In this document: positions 35,199 through 44,065 of the stretch, piece by piece
How positions within the stretch are numbered: position 1 is the first letter of the stretch
Layout of the letters: the number at the start of each line of letters is the position of its first letter
DNA from: Cognatishimia coralii
Lineage (GTDB): Bacteria > Pseudomonadota > Alphaproteobacteria > Rhodobacterales > Rhodobacteraceae
DNA: 64,000 nt
Direction: 5' to 3'
Assembly: GCF_037478305.1 (NCBI RefSeq)
Contig: NZ_JBBGAZ010000001.1
Location: 310,001 to 374,000, forward strand
Translations under genes and position numbers: made by a program
The notes under the pieces: generated by a model
Databases searched by the model: none
Seen by the model: the letters and a program-made list of their open reading frames with translations, nothing else
Told to the model about the DNA's origin: nothing

Positions 35199-35630
35199 TC
35201 AGGGTTTTGTGAGCGCTGTCAAATGGCCGATGGCGAGGGACGCGAGGACGCAGGCGGTGAAGAGGTAGAGGCCCCAGGCGGTTTCGACGGTGGCGAGGCC
35301 GACGCCTTTGACGACTGTGATGTAGAGCGCGATCAGGAAGATGTCGGCCATGGCGAGTTTGCCGAGGAAAGTGAGGGCGGGCAGGGTCTTGGCGCTGAGA
35401 AGGTCGAAATGGATCAGGGCAAGGCCGAGGGTTTTGGCGATGGGAGCGAAGAGTGCGAAGAGGAGCACGATGAGCGCCAGCACGACGTCGGTTTGAAAGA
35501 GGCTCGCGAGGCCCGAGATGATGGAAATTTCCGAGAGGCCGAAGATCGGGAGGAGGCCTGCGCGCATCAGTGGGGCGAACCAACTGATGGGGAAGAAGAT
35601 GAGGAGGGAGAGGTTGAGGGCGCGGAGCAT
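35199..35630 (-). CDS. PqiA-like (paraquat-inducible protein A) membrane protein
   Basis: 143 residues with about four membrane helices. It corresponds to one PqiA-type domain: NLSLLIFFPISWFAPLMR, IFGLSEISIISGLASLF and LGKLAMADIFLIALYITVVKG. PqiA proteins act with MCE proteins in lipid transport between membranes. Here it follows mlaF by 3 bases, in the place where mlaD might be expected. The CxxC zinc ribbons of full-length PqiA are absent, a single-domain form. Confidence 0.75.
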   Translation of the reverse strand: MLRALNLSLLIFFPISWFAPLMRAGLLPIFGLSEISIISGLASLFQTDVVLALIVLLFALFAPIAKTLGLALIHFDLLSAKTLPALTFLGKLAMADIFLIALYITVVKGVGLATVETAWGLYLFTACVLASLAIGHLTALTKP

Positions 35631-35633
35631 GCG

Positions 35634-36392
35634 TTAACGCACCGCCTCAATCGGCCCCTCCGCGGACCCTGTGATGAACTGTTCCAAATAGGGATCGCCG
35701 CTGGCGTCCATCTCGGCCACCGGGCCGGTCCATTGGATAACCCCGTCGTGCAGCATCGCGACCTTGTCGGCAATCGCGCGCACCGACGTCATGTCGTGTG
35801 TGATCGTCATGGCGGTTGCGCCCATTTCGACAACGATCTCTCTGATCAGATCGTTGATGACGCCGGACATGATTGGGTCAAGGCCTGTGGTTGGCTCGTC
35901 AAAGAAAATGATCTCGGGTTCCGCGGCAATGGCGCGGGCAAGGCCGACGCGTTTTTGCATGCCGCCGGAGAGCTCTGACGGAAAGAGATCAGCCACATCG
36001 GGTGTCAGGCCTACGCGGCGGAGTTTTTCGATCGCAATCTCGCGCGCCTCTGCTTTGGGGCGTTTGAGCGCGCCGCGCAAAAGGCGGAAGGCGACGTTTT
36101 GCCAGACGGTGAGGCTGTCAAACAGCGCGCCGCCCTGAAAGAGCATCCCAAAGCGCGCCAGAAAGGCGTCGCGGTCAGCGCCGATGCCAGCGTGGGTGAC
36201 GTCTTCGCCGTCGACGATCACCTTGCCCTGATCAGGGGTCACAAGGCCCAGAATGCTTTTGATGGTGATGGATTTCCCGGTGCCGGAGCCTCCGATGATC
36301 ACCATGCTTTCGCCTTTGGGGACATGCAGATTGACGCCGCGCAGGACCTGTTTGGGACCGAAGGATTTATGGACGTTATCAAGCGTGATCAT
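35634..36392 (-). CDS. mlaF: ABC transporter ATP-binding protein, MlaF type
   Basis: 252 residues. Walker A GGSGTGKSITIKS, signature LSGGMQKRVGLARAIA, Walker B IIFFDEPTTGLDP, and the switch His in ITHDMTSV. The LSGGM-QKR-VGLARA signature and ExxTGLDPI are characteristic of MlaF/Ttg2A ATPases that power phospholipid transport. Overlaps mlaE by 4 bases. Confidence 0.9.
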   Translation of the reverse strand: MITLDNVHKSFGPKQVLRGVNLHVPKGESMVIIGGSGTGKSITIKSILGLVTPDQGKVIVDGEDVTHAGIGADRDAFLARFGMLFQGGALFDSLTVWQNVAFRLLRGALKRPKAEAREIAIEKLRRVGLTPDVADLFPSELSGGMQKRVGLARAIAAEPEIIFFDEPTTGLDPIMSGVINDLIREIVVEMGATAMTITHDMTSVRAIADKVAMLHDGVIQWTGPVAEMDASGDPYLEQFITGSAEGPIEAVR

Positions 36393-37171
36393 TGGCTGAA
36401 GAAGACCGATGTGAGAATGAAATTTGCGGCGAGGATTAGAACGGCGGCGGCCTGGACCGAGGACTTGGTGGCTTCGCCCACGCCCTGCGCGCCGCGGCCC
36501 GAGTTCATGCCGAAGTAACAGCCCATCGTGGCCGCGATACCTCCGAAGGCGCAGCCCTTGATAAGAGAGCTGATTATGTCAGACATTTCAAGGAAGTTGA
36601 CGGTGTTCTTAATGTAACTTGCGGGGTTGAATCCAAGCTGTCCGGTGCCGACGACGAAACCGCCATAGATGCCGATGATGTCTCCGATGCCCACAAGGAT
36701 CGGCACGACGATGAGAGCGGCCAGAACCCGTGGTGCCGTCAGGTATTTCATCGGATGGGTCGAGAGCGTCACCAAAGCGTCGATTTGTTCCGTGACCTTC
36801 ATGGTCGCGATTTCGGCGGCGATTGAGCTGGTCACGCGCGCGGCGATCATGAGGCCCACTAGCACGGGGCCTAGTTCACGTACCATGCCGATGGCGACAA
36901 TCTGCGGCACCACCGCTTCGGCCGAGAAGCGCGCGCCACCGGCGTAGATCTGAAGCGCCAAAGCGCCGCCTGTAAAGAAGGCGGTGAGGCCGACGACAGG
37001 CAAGGACAGCCAGCCGATTTGCAAGAGCGCGGTCAGGAACTCGCGGAAGTAAAACGGCGGGCGGAAGATATGGCTGATGCCTTGGGCGGCAAAGATGGCG
37101 ACCTGACCGATGGTGGCCAAAACCGCCATCGTCAATTGCCCCAGATAGCGCAGCGGCGCGAGGAGGATCAT
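36389..37171 (-). CDS. mlaE: MlaE-type phospholipid ABC permease
   Basis: 260 residues, five to six membrane helices. The conserved MlaE region LGPVLVGLMIAARVTSSIAAEIATMKVTEQIDAL is present, with the YLTAPRVLAALIVVPIL segment after it. With MlaF it forms the inner-membrane complex moving phospholipids between membranes. Start overlaps the alr end by 4 bases. The MCE subunit MlaD is not next to it. Confidence 0.92.
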   Translation of the reverse strand: MILLAPLRYLGQLTMAVLATIGQVAIFAAQGISHIFRPPFYFREFLTALLQIGWLSLPVVGLTAFFTGGALALQIYAGGARFSAEAVVPQIVAIGMVRELGPVLVGLMIAARVTSSIAAEIATMKVTEQIDALVTLSTHPMKYLTAPRVLAALIVVPILVGIGDIIGIYGGFVVGTGQLGFNPASYIKNTVNFLEMSDIISSLIKGCAFGGIAATMGCYFGMNSGRGAQGVGEATKSSVQAAAVLILAANFILTSVFFSQ

Positions 37172-38202
37172 GAAGAATACCGCCGTTGATAGCGTGCGCC
37201 GAGGGACGTCAGAATCTCGTAGCCGATGGTGCCTGCAGCATCGGCAAGGTGGTCAACGGTTTGGTCCTCGGTCAGGATATCCAGCTCGCGCGGGTCTTCG
37301 CCCAGATGGGTGATGTCGACGCCGATCATGTCCATCGAAATGCGTCCCACGATCGGGCAGGCGGTAGAGCCGTGAAAGAGGTTCATGTTAGGCCCCATCG
37401 CGCGGATCAGACCGTCAGCATAGCCTGCAGCGACCGTGGCAATGCGGCTGTCGCGTTCGGCAATCCACGTGTTGCCATAGCCGACGCTCTCGTTCTGGGC
37501 CACATCGCGCACCTGAATGACGGGGATCGAGACATGGGCGACCGGTTCCGCCTTTTCAAACGGCAAGCCTCCGTAAAGACCCACACCCGGGCGCGTCATG
37601 TCGAAGTGATAGTCTTTGCCCAAAAGGATGCCGCCAGTGGCAGAGAGGCTTTTCGGCGTGCTCATGCCTTCCGTCATGGCCAGAAAGCTTTCCAACTGAT
37701 GGGCGTTCATCGGGTGATCCGGCTCATCGGCGCAGGCCAGATGAGACATGACCAACGTCGGGTTCTGAGGTTCCGCCAGCTCTCGCAGCGCGGCCCATTC
37801 GCCGGGTTCCATGCCAAGGCGGTTCATGCCGGTGTCGAGCTGAATGCCGAACGGATGGTCAGGCAGGGCTTCGACATGGCGCAGCATCTGGTCGATGGAA
37901 TTGAGCATCGGCGTCAGATGCAGGTCGCTGATCATATCGGTGTCACCCGACATATGGCCCGAAAAGATATTGATCACAGGCCCCGGGCCAAGCGCTTGGC
38001 GCAAGGATGCGGCTTCCTCGGTCGCAGCCACAAAGAACGTGCGCGCGCCCGCGTTCGCAAGGCTGCGCGCCACGCGATCCGCGCCCAGGCCATAGCCGTC
38101 TGCCTTCACAACGGCGGCAGTTTCGCACTCTGTCATGGCGTCCAATGCGCGCCAGTTGTTGGTCAGCGCCGTGAGGTCGATGGTAAGCGTTGCTGTGGCC
38201 AT
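37168..38202 (-). CDS. alr: alanine racemase
   Basis: 344 residues. Fold-type III PLP enzyme interconverting L- and D-alanine for peptidoglycan. PLP lysine in AVVKADGYGLGAD near residue 34; the C-terminal catalytic Tyr lies in the beta domain, in the region YGNTWIAERDSRIATVAAGYADGLIR. Slightly shorter than the usual 355-380. It lies between a sulfotransferase-like gene (95-base gap) and mlaE (4-base overlap). Confidence 0.94.
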   Translation of the reverse strand: MATATLTIDLTALTNNWRALDAMTECETAAVVKADGYGLGADRVARSLANAGARTFFVAATEEAASLRQALGPGPVINIFSGHMSGDTDMISDLHLTPMLNSIDQMLRHVEALPDHPFGIQLDTGMNRLGMEPGEWAALRELAEPQNPTLVMSHLACADEPDHPMNAHQLESFLAMTEGMSTPKSLSATGGILLGKDYHFDMTRPGVGLYGGLPFEKAEPVAHVSIPVIQVRDVAQNESVGYGNTWIAERDSRIATVAAGYADGLIRAMGPNMNLFHGSTACPIVGRISMDMIGVDITHLGEDPRELDILTEDQTVDHLADAAGTIGYEILTSLGARYQRRYSS

Positions 38203-38297
38203 ATCGTGGGTCTACTCGGGCTTTGTGTCATTCTTGTCGAGGACCATAGGGCCCCTCAGGACTTCCTGCCAGAGCCCATGGCCTCAGACAACAGATT

Positions 38298-39257
38298 TTA
38301 GGCGGAAAGCTGATCAATCGCGAGGTCAATCGCGTGTTTGGCCTGTTCCGTGCGGATTGCGGTTTCCAGGGACGTGGGCAGTTCATAGGCCGCGTCGTCT
38401 TCTAGGTCTTTTTCGTCAAAAAGCTGTTCCATATCAGGGCAATAGGTGGCGCGGATGCTTTCGTTGTATTTCGCATGATGCGCCATGATCTCGCGCCGCA
38501 GTGCTAGCGACAGGCAGTCACCTGACCGGATCGCGCCCTGAGGTTTGATGGCGATGATTTTGCGGATGATATCGCGGGTATTGATATCAGTACCTGCGCG
38601 GCGCATGTCGCCCAGCTGCTCCGAGACCTCTCGGCTGAGCGTGGCATTGCTGGAGGGCAGGTCATAGCCCTCGGCCAATTCGCGCGACAGGCCGAGAATA
38701 TGGGCGAAATCCTGTTGCACGTCGCCATTTGGGAAGTTCCGCCGCTCAAAGGGCCGAACGATGATGTTTTCTTGCCCAAAGACCTGAGAGAACTGGCGCA
38801 GCACGCGGCCATAGTAGAGGTCGATCTGTTCGCGGGCGAAATCCTCGGGGTCGCCTTGATAGCGGCCGTTTTTCACGCGCTGTTTGTACATCGCCTCGGC
38901 ATATTTGTCCTGGCGTCGGATATAGGCGATGACCTTGGTCTGGCGTTTGATCCGGCGCGGGAAATGGGTGTCGAACCAAGGCGCGAGCCCACGGCGAAAG
39001 AACATTTCGGACGAGATCACATGAGTGACATCCGGCGCAGCTTTGATTTCGGCCACCATCGCCTTGGCAACCTTCTTGCCGCCGTTCTGATTGATCGCCT
39101 GCAAGACCGAATTATGCGCGATATTGGTGCGGCCTGCCGAGACATAATTCACACCCTCGACCGCGAGAGCCTCGGCTTTGTTCTTCAGAAAGCCCTGAAT
39201 AGAGGTCGTCCCGGTCTTTTGCGAACCAATATGCAGGATCAGCCGGGGTTTCTCCAT
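38298..39257 (-). CDS. sulfotransferase-like P-loop protein
   Basis: 319 residues from the ATG at 39257. The N-terminal LILHIGSQKTGTTSIQGFL is the 5'-phosphosulfate-binding loop of PAPS-dependent sulfotransferases; VISSEMFFRRG and VIAYIRRQDKYAEAMYKQ fit the 3'-phosphate-binding helix region. The acceptor is unknown. Its ATG overlaps the dnaB stop by one base (TAATG), so it is translationally coupled to the replicative helicase, an unusual partner. Homologues often modify surface polysaccharide or glycolipid. Confidence 0.75.
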   Translation of the reverse strand: MEKPRLILHIGSQKTGTTSIQGFLKNKAEALAVEGVNYVSAGRTNIAHNSVLQAINQNGGKKVAKAMVAEIKAAPDVTHVISSEMFFRRGLAPWFDTHFPRRIKRQTKVIAYIRRQDKYAEAMYKQRVKNGRYQGDPEDFAREQIDLYYGRVLRQFSQVFGQENIIVRPFERRNFPNGDVQQDFAHILGLSRELAEGYDLPSSNATLSREVSEQLGDMRRAGTDINTRDIIRKIIAIKPQGAIRSGDCLSLALRREIMAHHAKYNESIRATYCPDMEQLFDEKDLEDDAAYELPTSLETAIRTEQAKHAIDLAIDQLSA

Positions 39258-40738
39258 TAGAACTGCTGGTCCTGTTGCCACTGTTTGACGAGGTTGCCGA
39301 AGCGGGTGAATTTGGATTCAAAGCTCAGATCCACCGTGCCAATCGGGCCGTGACGCTGCTTGCCGATGATGACTTCGGCGCGACCGTGTAGGCGTTCCAT
39401 TTCCTCTTGCCACATGGACATTTTCTCAAGGTCATGCTCGCCCGGACGTTCCCGTTCCTTGTAGTATTCCTCGCGGAACACGAACATCACGACGTCGGCG
39501 TCCTGTTCGATTGAACCGGATTCCCGCAAGTCTGAAAGCTGCGGGCGTTTGTCGTCGCGGCTTTCTACAGTACGAGACAACTGGGAGAGGGCGATCACCG
39601 GGATATTCAGTTCCTTGGCAATCGCTTTCATCCCCATCGAGATCTCGCCGATCTCTTGCACCCGGTTTTCGGCGGTACCGCGGCAGAGCTGCAGATAGTC
39701 GATGATCAAGAGATCCAAACCATGGGTCCGCTTCAAGCGTCGCGCGCGGGCGGCAAGCTGGGCAATCGGCAGGGCGGGCGTGTCGTCGATGAACAGGGGG
39801 CAGGCCTCGAGAGCCTTTGCGGCATCCACAAAACGACGGAATTCCTGTTCGGTCATGTCGCCTTTACGGATTTGCTCGGACGGCACTTCTGCAGCCTCAG
39901 AGAGGATCCGGGCGGCCAGCTGTTCCGAGCTCATCTCCAGCGAGTAAAACCCAACGACGCCACCTTCGATGGTCCCTTCGGTGCCATCTGGACGGATGCC
40001 CTTCTTATAGGCCTTGGCGACGTTAAAGGCGATGTTGGTCGCCAGTGAGGTTTTCCCCATCGAGGGACGACCCGCGAGGATCAAAAGGTCCGAGGGGTGC
40101 AGCCCCCCGAGCTTCTTGTCCAGATCGATCAACCCGGTGCTGACGCCGGCAAGGCCGCCATCGCGCTGATAAGCGGCGTTGGCGGTGTTGACGGCCTCGG
40201 TGACCGCTTTCAGGAAAGAGACAAAGCCGCTGTCGGTTTTGCCTTGTTCGGACAGTTTATAGAGTGCCTGTTCTGCTTGAACGATCTGCTCCTTGGGCTC
40301 TTCAGTCACGTCCATCTTGGTCGCGCGGGTCGAAATCGACTGACCCAGACCAATCAGCTCACGCCGGATCGCCATGTCATAGATCATCTGCGCATAGTCT
40401 TTGGCCGCATAGGCCGAGATCGCAGCCCCCGCGAGGCGAGCGAGGTAGGCTGGGCCGCCGAGCTCTTTGAGGCCTTCGTCATCCTCAAGAAACGCCTTGA
40501 GCGTCACCGGAGAGGCAAGGTTGTTTTTGGCAATGCGGGCGGCGGCGACCTCATAGATGCGGGAATGGACCGGATCGTAAAAGTGGCTCGCGTCAATCAC
40601 CGAGGCCACGCGGTCGAAAATATCGTTGTTCGTCAGGATCGCACCGAGAAGCTGTTGTTCAGCCTCGATCGAATGCGGCATAGGATCGCCGTCTTGAGCC
40701 TCAGGGACACCCGGATTTATCGTCGTTAGCTCGTTCAT
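39257..40738 (-). CDS. dnaB: replicative DNA helicase
   Basis: 493 residues from the ATG at 40738, which has GGGGGAGC just upstream; a further 27 in-frame codons upstream are less likely to be used. N-terminal DnaB domain (PHSIEAEQQLLGAILTNND), linker, and RecA-like ATPase with Walker A LAGRPSMGKTSLATN, Walker B LLIIDYLQL and ALSQLSRTVESRDDKRPQLSDLRESG. It unwinds DNA at the replication fork. No intein. The upstream 275 bases carry a NrdR-like core. Confidence 0.97.
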   Translation of the reverse strand: MNELTTINPGVPEAQDGDPMPHSIEAEQQLLGAILTNNDIFDRVASVIDASHFYDPVHSRIYEVAAARIAKNNLASPVTLKAFLEDDEGLKELGGPAYLARLAGAAISAYAAKDYAQMIYDMAIRRELIGLGQSISTRATKMDVTEEPKEQIVQAEQALYKLSEQGKTDSGFVSFLKAVTEAVNTANAAYQRDGGLAGVSTGLIDLDKKLGGLHPSDLLILAGRPSMGKTSLATNIAFNVAKAYKKGIRPDGTEGTIEGGVVGFYSLEMSSEQLAARILSEAAEVPSEQIRKGDMTEQEFRRFVDAAKALEACPLFIDDTPALPIAQLAARARRLKRTHGLDLLIIDYLQLCRGTAENRVQEIGEISMGMKAIAKELNIPVIALSQLSRTVESRDDKRPQLSDLRESGSIEQDADVVMFVFREEYYKERERPGEHDLEKMSMWQEEMERLHGRAEVIIGKQRHGPIGTVDLSFESKFTRFGNLVKQWQQDQQF

Positions 40739-40898
40739 GCTGCTCCCCCGGTCATTCGCGGGTCTTGTTTTTATCCGCGTGCCCCTGAGCAGAGGTGATA
40801 GCGGTTTTGAGTTGCTCATCCTATCAGGAAATCTCTGTTGATAAGAGGCCCTGAAGGATGTGGGTAAATTTCAGCGATTGCGCTGCCGGTTAGGGTTG

Positions 40899-40946
40899 CG
40901 CCTAGATATAGTGGCACAGCCAGCGGGATCTGCCAAATATATCTTT
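40899..40946 (-). promoter_or_regulatory. NrdR-like box upstream of dnaB
   Basis: The core CTAGATATAGTG (40902-40913) differs by one base from the NrdR-like core before nrdJ and matches 11 of 16 consensus positions over 40899-40914. A weaker AT-rich site (40932-40947) lies 33 bases away. A minus-strand -35 TTGGCA (40937-40932) would place a -10 over the strong box. Confidence 0.4.
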
Positions 40947-41013
40947 GTTCGGGCGCATCGAATCGGCGATTCCCTGTGAGTCGTCCACAGGCCATCCACA
41001 GGCGTTGCTGAAA

Positions 41014-41694
41014 TTAGTCGCGCTTATTGGCCTCTTGCCAGGCGCGTGGATCGTTGAGGAATTTCTCGACCTCGGCCAGCGTTTCCTCTGGGAAAGCGCC
41101 TTGCGCGCGGGCCTCGGCTAGCACGTCCCACCATGTGCACAGATAGTGCAGTTCCACCCCATGATCGCCGAGGGTTTTCACGGTCTCGGGGAAGATGTCG
41201 TAGTAGAAAATCACGGCTGTGTGGCCACAAGAGGCCCCCGTTTCGCGGATCGCGTCCACAAAAGACAGTTTAGAGCCGCCGTCGGTGGTGAGGTCTTCGA
41301 CCAAAAGGACTTTATCCTCCTCAGTCATCACGCCTTCGATGCGGGCATTGCGGCCATAGCCTTTGGGCTTTTTGCGCACATAGGTCATGGGCAGGGCGAG
41401 GCGTTCGGCCACAAAGGCAGAAAACGGGATGCCCGCGGTTTCACCTCCTGCGATATTGGTGAAGGTCTCAAAGCCTGCGTTGCGCATCACGGTGACGGAC
41501 ATGAAATCCATCAGAGTGCTGCGGATGCGGGGGTATGAGATCAGCTTGCGGCAGTCGATATAGCTTGGGGACGGCAGGCCGGATGCGAGGATATAGGGCT
41601 CGTCGGTGTTGAAATTCACCGCCTTGATCTCAAGCAGCATGCGCGCGGTGAGGCGGGCGATTTCCTTTTGATCGGGGAAGCTGGTTGGGATCAT
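41014..41694 (-). CDS. pyrE: orotate phosphoribosyltransferase
   Basis: 226 residues. Converts orotate and PRPP to OMP in pyrimidine synthesis. PRPP loop VLLVEDLTTDGGS, FTNIAGGETAGIPFSAFVAERL and YVRKKPKGYGRNARIEG (catalytic lysines) are typical. Follows pyrC by 76 bases with the conserved 33-base element between. Confidence 0.95.
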   Translation of the reverse strand: MIPTSFPDQKEIARLTARMLLEIKAVNFNTDEPYILASGLPSPSYIDCRKLISYPRIRSTLMDFMSVTVMRNAGFETFTNIAGGETAGIPFSAFVAERLALPMTYVRKKPKGYGRNARIEGVMTEEDKVLLVEDLTTDGGSKLSFVDAIRETGASCGHTAVIFYYDIFPETVKTLGDHGVELHYLCTWWDVLAEARAQGAFPEETLAEVEKFLNDPRAWQEANKRD

Positions 41695-41737
41695 GGTGTT
41701 CTGTCCTTTAGCGAAGCGTTTGTGGCAGGTGCCGGGA

Positions 41738-41770
41738 GCCTCCGGCGGGGATATTTAGGGCAAGAGAAAG
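41738..41770 (+). repeat. 33-base intergenic element, copy B
   Basis: GCCTCCGGC, then GGGGATATTTA, then GGGCAAGAGAAAG; 31 of 33 positions identical to 34842-34874. It abuts the pyrC stop codon and lies upstream of pyrE. With flanking bases it forms a GCCGG/CCGGC stem (41731-41746). Confidence 0.8.
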
Positions 41771-42811
41771 TCAGGTGACGTCCCAGTAAACTGGGAATCC
41801 TGGGTCAAAGACGGTGACGGGGCCGTCGCCGCCGTGGATCTTGTCGGGGAACTGGGTCGCGGTGTCTGATTTGGTCAGGGTGAGGGTGTCACTGTTGACG
41901 GGCAGGCCGTAGAAGGCGGGGCCATTCAGCGAGGCAAAGCCTTCGAGTTTGTCGAGCGCGCCGTCTTCCTCAAAGACATGGGCGAGGAGCGCCATGGTGT
42001 TGGTCGCGGTGAAGCAACCCGCGCAGCCGCAGCCGGTTTCTTTGGCGGCATCCACGTGGGGCGCGGAATCTGTACCGAGGAAAAAACGTGTGTCGCTCGA
42101 GGTGGCGGCCGCGCGCAAGGCGATGCGGTGCTCTTCGCGTTTGGCGACGGGCAGGCAGTAGTAATGCGGCTTGATCCCGCCCACGAGGATGTGGTTGCGG
42201 TTGATGATCAGATGGTGCGTGGTGATCGTCGCGCCAAGGTTTTTGTCGTTGGATTTAACGTAATCCGCCGCCGTCGAGGTGGTGATATGCTCCATCACAA
42301 CCTTTAGATCCGGGTTTTCGCGACGAATTGGGTCAAGGACTTCGTCGATGAACACCGCCTCGCGGTCAAAGATATCGACGTGATTGTGCGTGACTTCGCC
42401 GTGCGTGCAGAGGGGAAGGCCGATCTCTGCCATCTTCGCGAGCACGGGTTTGACTTTGTTGAAGTTCGTGACGCCTGAAGCCGAGTTGGTGGTCGCGCCA
42501 GCGGGATAAAGTTTCACCGCTTTGACGAGGCCGGATGCATGGGCGGCGGCGACGTCCTCGGGATCTGTGTCCTCGGTCAGGTAGAGCGTCATCAAAGGCT
42601 CAAAGGACATATCCTCGGGCAGGGCGGCCAGAATGCGGTCGCGGTAGGCGGCGGCTTGGTCACCGCGCACGACGGGTGGCACGAGGTTGGGCATGATGAT
42701 CGCGCGGGCGAAATGGCGGGCGGTTTCAGGGAGAACAGCTTCCAGCATTGCGCCATCGCGCAGGTGCAGGTGCCAGTCGTCTGGGCGGGCAATCGTCAGG
42801 CTTTGGGTCAT
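41771..42811 (-). CDS. pyrC: dihydroorotase (class II)
   Basis: 346 residues from the ATG at 42811. Forms dihydroorotate in pyrimidine synthesis. Metal-binding DDWHLHLRDG, the carbamylated lysine in LVKAVKLYPAGATTNS, TTHHLIINRNHILVGG and FFLGTDSAPH are all present. This is the short E. coli-like class. It forms a pyrimidine pair with pyrE downstream. An in-frame start six codons upstream (with two cysteines) is less likely. Confidence 0.96.
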   Translation of the reverse strand: MTQSLTIARPDDWHLHLRDGAMLEAVLPETARHFARAIIMPNLVPPVVRGDQAAAYRDRILAALPEDMSFEPLMTLYLTEDTDPEDVAAAHASGLVKAVKLYPAGATTNSASGVTNFNKVKPVLAKMAEIGLPLCTHGEVTHNHVDIFDREAVFIDEVLDPIRRENPDLKVVMEHITTSTAADYVKSNDKNLGATITTHHLIINRNHILVGGIKPHYYCLPVAKREEHRIALRAAATSSDTRFFLGTDSAPHVDAAKETGCGCAGCFTATNTMALLAHVFEEDGALDKLEGFASLNGPAFYGLPVNSDTLTLTKSDTATQFPDKIHGGDGPVTVFDPGFPVYWDVT

Positions 42812-42861
42812 GCCTTGGCAATTACACAAAGAGCGCCCGAGCGGGAAGAGGGTTTGGCGAG

Positions 42862-42888
42862 AAAAGCGCGCCTAAATTGGCGGCGCGC
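42862..42888 (-). terminator. intrinsic terminator after DUF1761 gene
   Basis: Perfect 7-bp stem GCGCGCC / GGCGCGC (42866-42872 with 42882-42888) followed on the minus strand by TTTTC. Confidence 0.85.
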
Positions 42889-42897
42889 TTTCTTGGG

Positions 42898-43278
42898 TCA
42901 GAAAATGCCCTGACAGAGGATCATGATTGCGCCGGAAATCACCACATAGCCCCCGTCAATCAGGATCGCAGCGTTCGATTTCTGCGAAAACGCGTCTTGT
43001 GCCATGACCATGCCTGCAGCGGCGAGGATTGCGACGATGGCAGTCGTGAGCGCCTCGATCTGGGCGGTCATGCCGATCACGAGCGCCAAGAGGAAGAGGC
43101 CGATGACTTGCAATCCCATCGCCATCCAGGGCATCTGCTCGGGCGGCTCTGGTGAGATGCGCGAGCCGATGGCCCAGGTCTTGCCGAACATGAAAGGGCT
43201 AAAGATCGCCCAGCCTGCGAGAAAGGATGCGATGGTGCCGACGAGGATGGCAGTCCAGTTGAGAGCTTCGGTTTCCAT
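42898..43278 (-). CDS. DUF1761 family membrane protein
   Basis: 126 residues with four hydrophobic segments (ILVGTIASFLAGWAIFSP, MGLQVIGLFLLALVIGM, LTTAIVAILAAAGMVMA, GGYVVISGAIMILC). The N-terminus ALNWTAILVGTIASFLAGWAIFSPFMFGKTW fits DUF1761, a small membrane family of unknown function. It follows the SRPBCC gene by 9 bases and is probably the third gene of the ArsR operon. Confidence 0.75.
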   Translation of the reverse strand: METEALNWTAILVGTIASFLAGWAIFSPFMFGKTWAIGSRISPEPPEQMPWMAMGLQVIGLFLLALVIGMTAQIEALTTAIVAILAAAGMVMAQDAFSQKSNAAILIDGGYVVISGAIMILCQGIF

Positions 43279-43287
43279 ACCCAGCCC

Positions 43288-43728
43288 CTATGCCGCCATG
43301 TTGTCCAGAGCAGCGAGGATCGCGCCCCAGCCCGCTTGGTGATTGTCGCGCTTTTCTTCGTCATAGAAGGTCTGGTGCGTCAGAGTCACCCGAGTGCCCT
43401 CGGCGACGGGCTCAAAATCCAGCGTGACTTCGCTTTCGGCAGGCGACCAGGCGCTTTCCCATGAAAAGATGATCTGAGAATGCGGGTCGATCTTTTTGTA
43501 AACGCCGCCGTGAGGCATATCGTCAGTCGCATCGCGCATGATCAGGTCAAAGCGGCCCCCTTCGCGGGCATCAACCTTGGCAGAGGGCAGGGACATATCT
43601 GGCCCTGGCAGCATGAATTTCTTGAGCATTTCCGGGTCAAGCCAGGCGTTGAACAGTTTCTCAGCAGGGGCTTTGATCACGCGATCAATGGACAGGCTTA
43701 GGTCCGTGCGTATCTCAGTCGTCGTCAT
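43288..43728 (-). CDS. SRPBCC / AHSA1-type ligand-binding protein
   Basis: 146 residues from the ATG at 43728. Activator-of-Hsp90-homologue-like START-superfamily fold: SIDRVIKAPAEKLFNAWLDPEMLKKFMLPG, GGRFDLIMRD, IIFSWESAW and RVTLTHQTFYDEEKRDNHQAGWG. Such proteins pair with ArsR regulators, as here (14-base overlap). Ligand and function unknown. Confidence 0.85.
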   Translation of the reverse strand: MTTTEIRTDLSLSIDRVIKAPAEKLFNAWLDPEMLKKFMLPGPDMSLPSAKVDAREGGRFDLIMRDATDDMPHGGVYKKIDPHSQIIFSWESAWSPAESEVTLDFEPVAEGTRVTLTHQTFYDEEKRDNHQAGWGAILAALDNMAA

Positions 43729-44065
43729 TGGCAGTCTCCTCGTTAAAAATATCCTCAAGCGCCTCTAACCTGAGGGCCCAGATGGATCGCAACTCGGCAA
43801 ACCAAAGGTCGATCTGGCGCAGGGGCGCCATATTCAGCTCGATAATATGTTCCCGCCATTCGGTGCGGCGCGTCACAAGGCCTGCGCGTTCCAGCACTTT
43901 GATGTGCTTGGACACAGCATTCAGGCTCATGTCGAAGTGCTTGGCCAAGGCGGTCACGCGTCCGGCCCCATTCTGAGCGAGCAGCGTCAGGATGGCGCGA
44001 CGGGTGGGGTCGCTTGCGGCTTTCAGAACCTCTGAGAGCTGGGGATCGTCCTTTCGTTCAACCAT
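43715..44065 (-). CDS. ArsR family transcriptional regulator
   Basis: 116 residues from the ATG at 44065 (another in-frame ATG lies at 44080). Winged helix with KAASDPTRRAILTLLAQNGAGRVTALAKHFDMSLNAVSKHIKVLERAGLVTRR. The metal-binding ELCVCDL motif of arsenic sensors is absent, so it is of the non-metal group that pairs with SRPBCC proteins. The predicted promoter makes 44065 the first transcribed base; operator-like palindromes overlap it. Confidence 0.88.
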   Translation of the reverse strand: MVERKDDPQLSEVLKAASDPTRRAILTLLAQNGAGRVTALAKHFDMSLNAVSKHIKVLERAGLVTRRTEWREHIIELNMAPLRQIDLWFAELRSIWALRLEALEDIFNEETANDDD

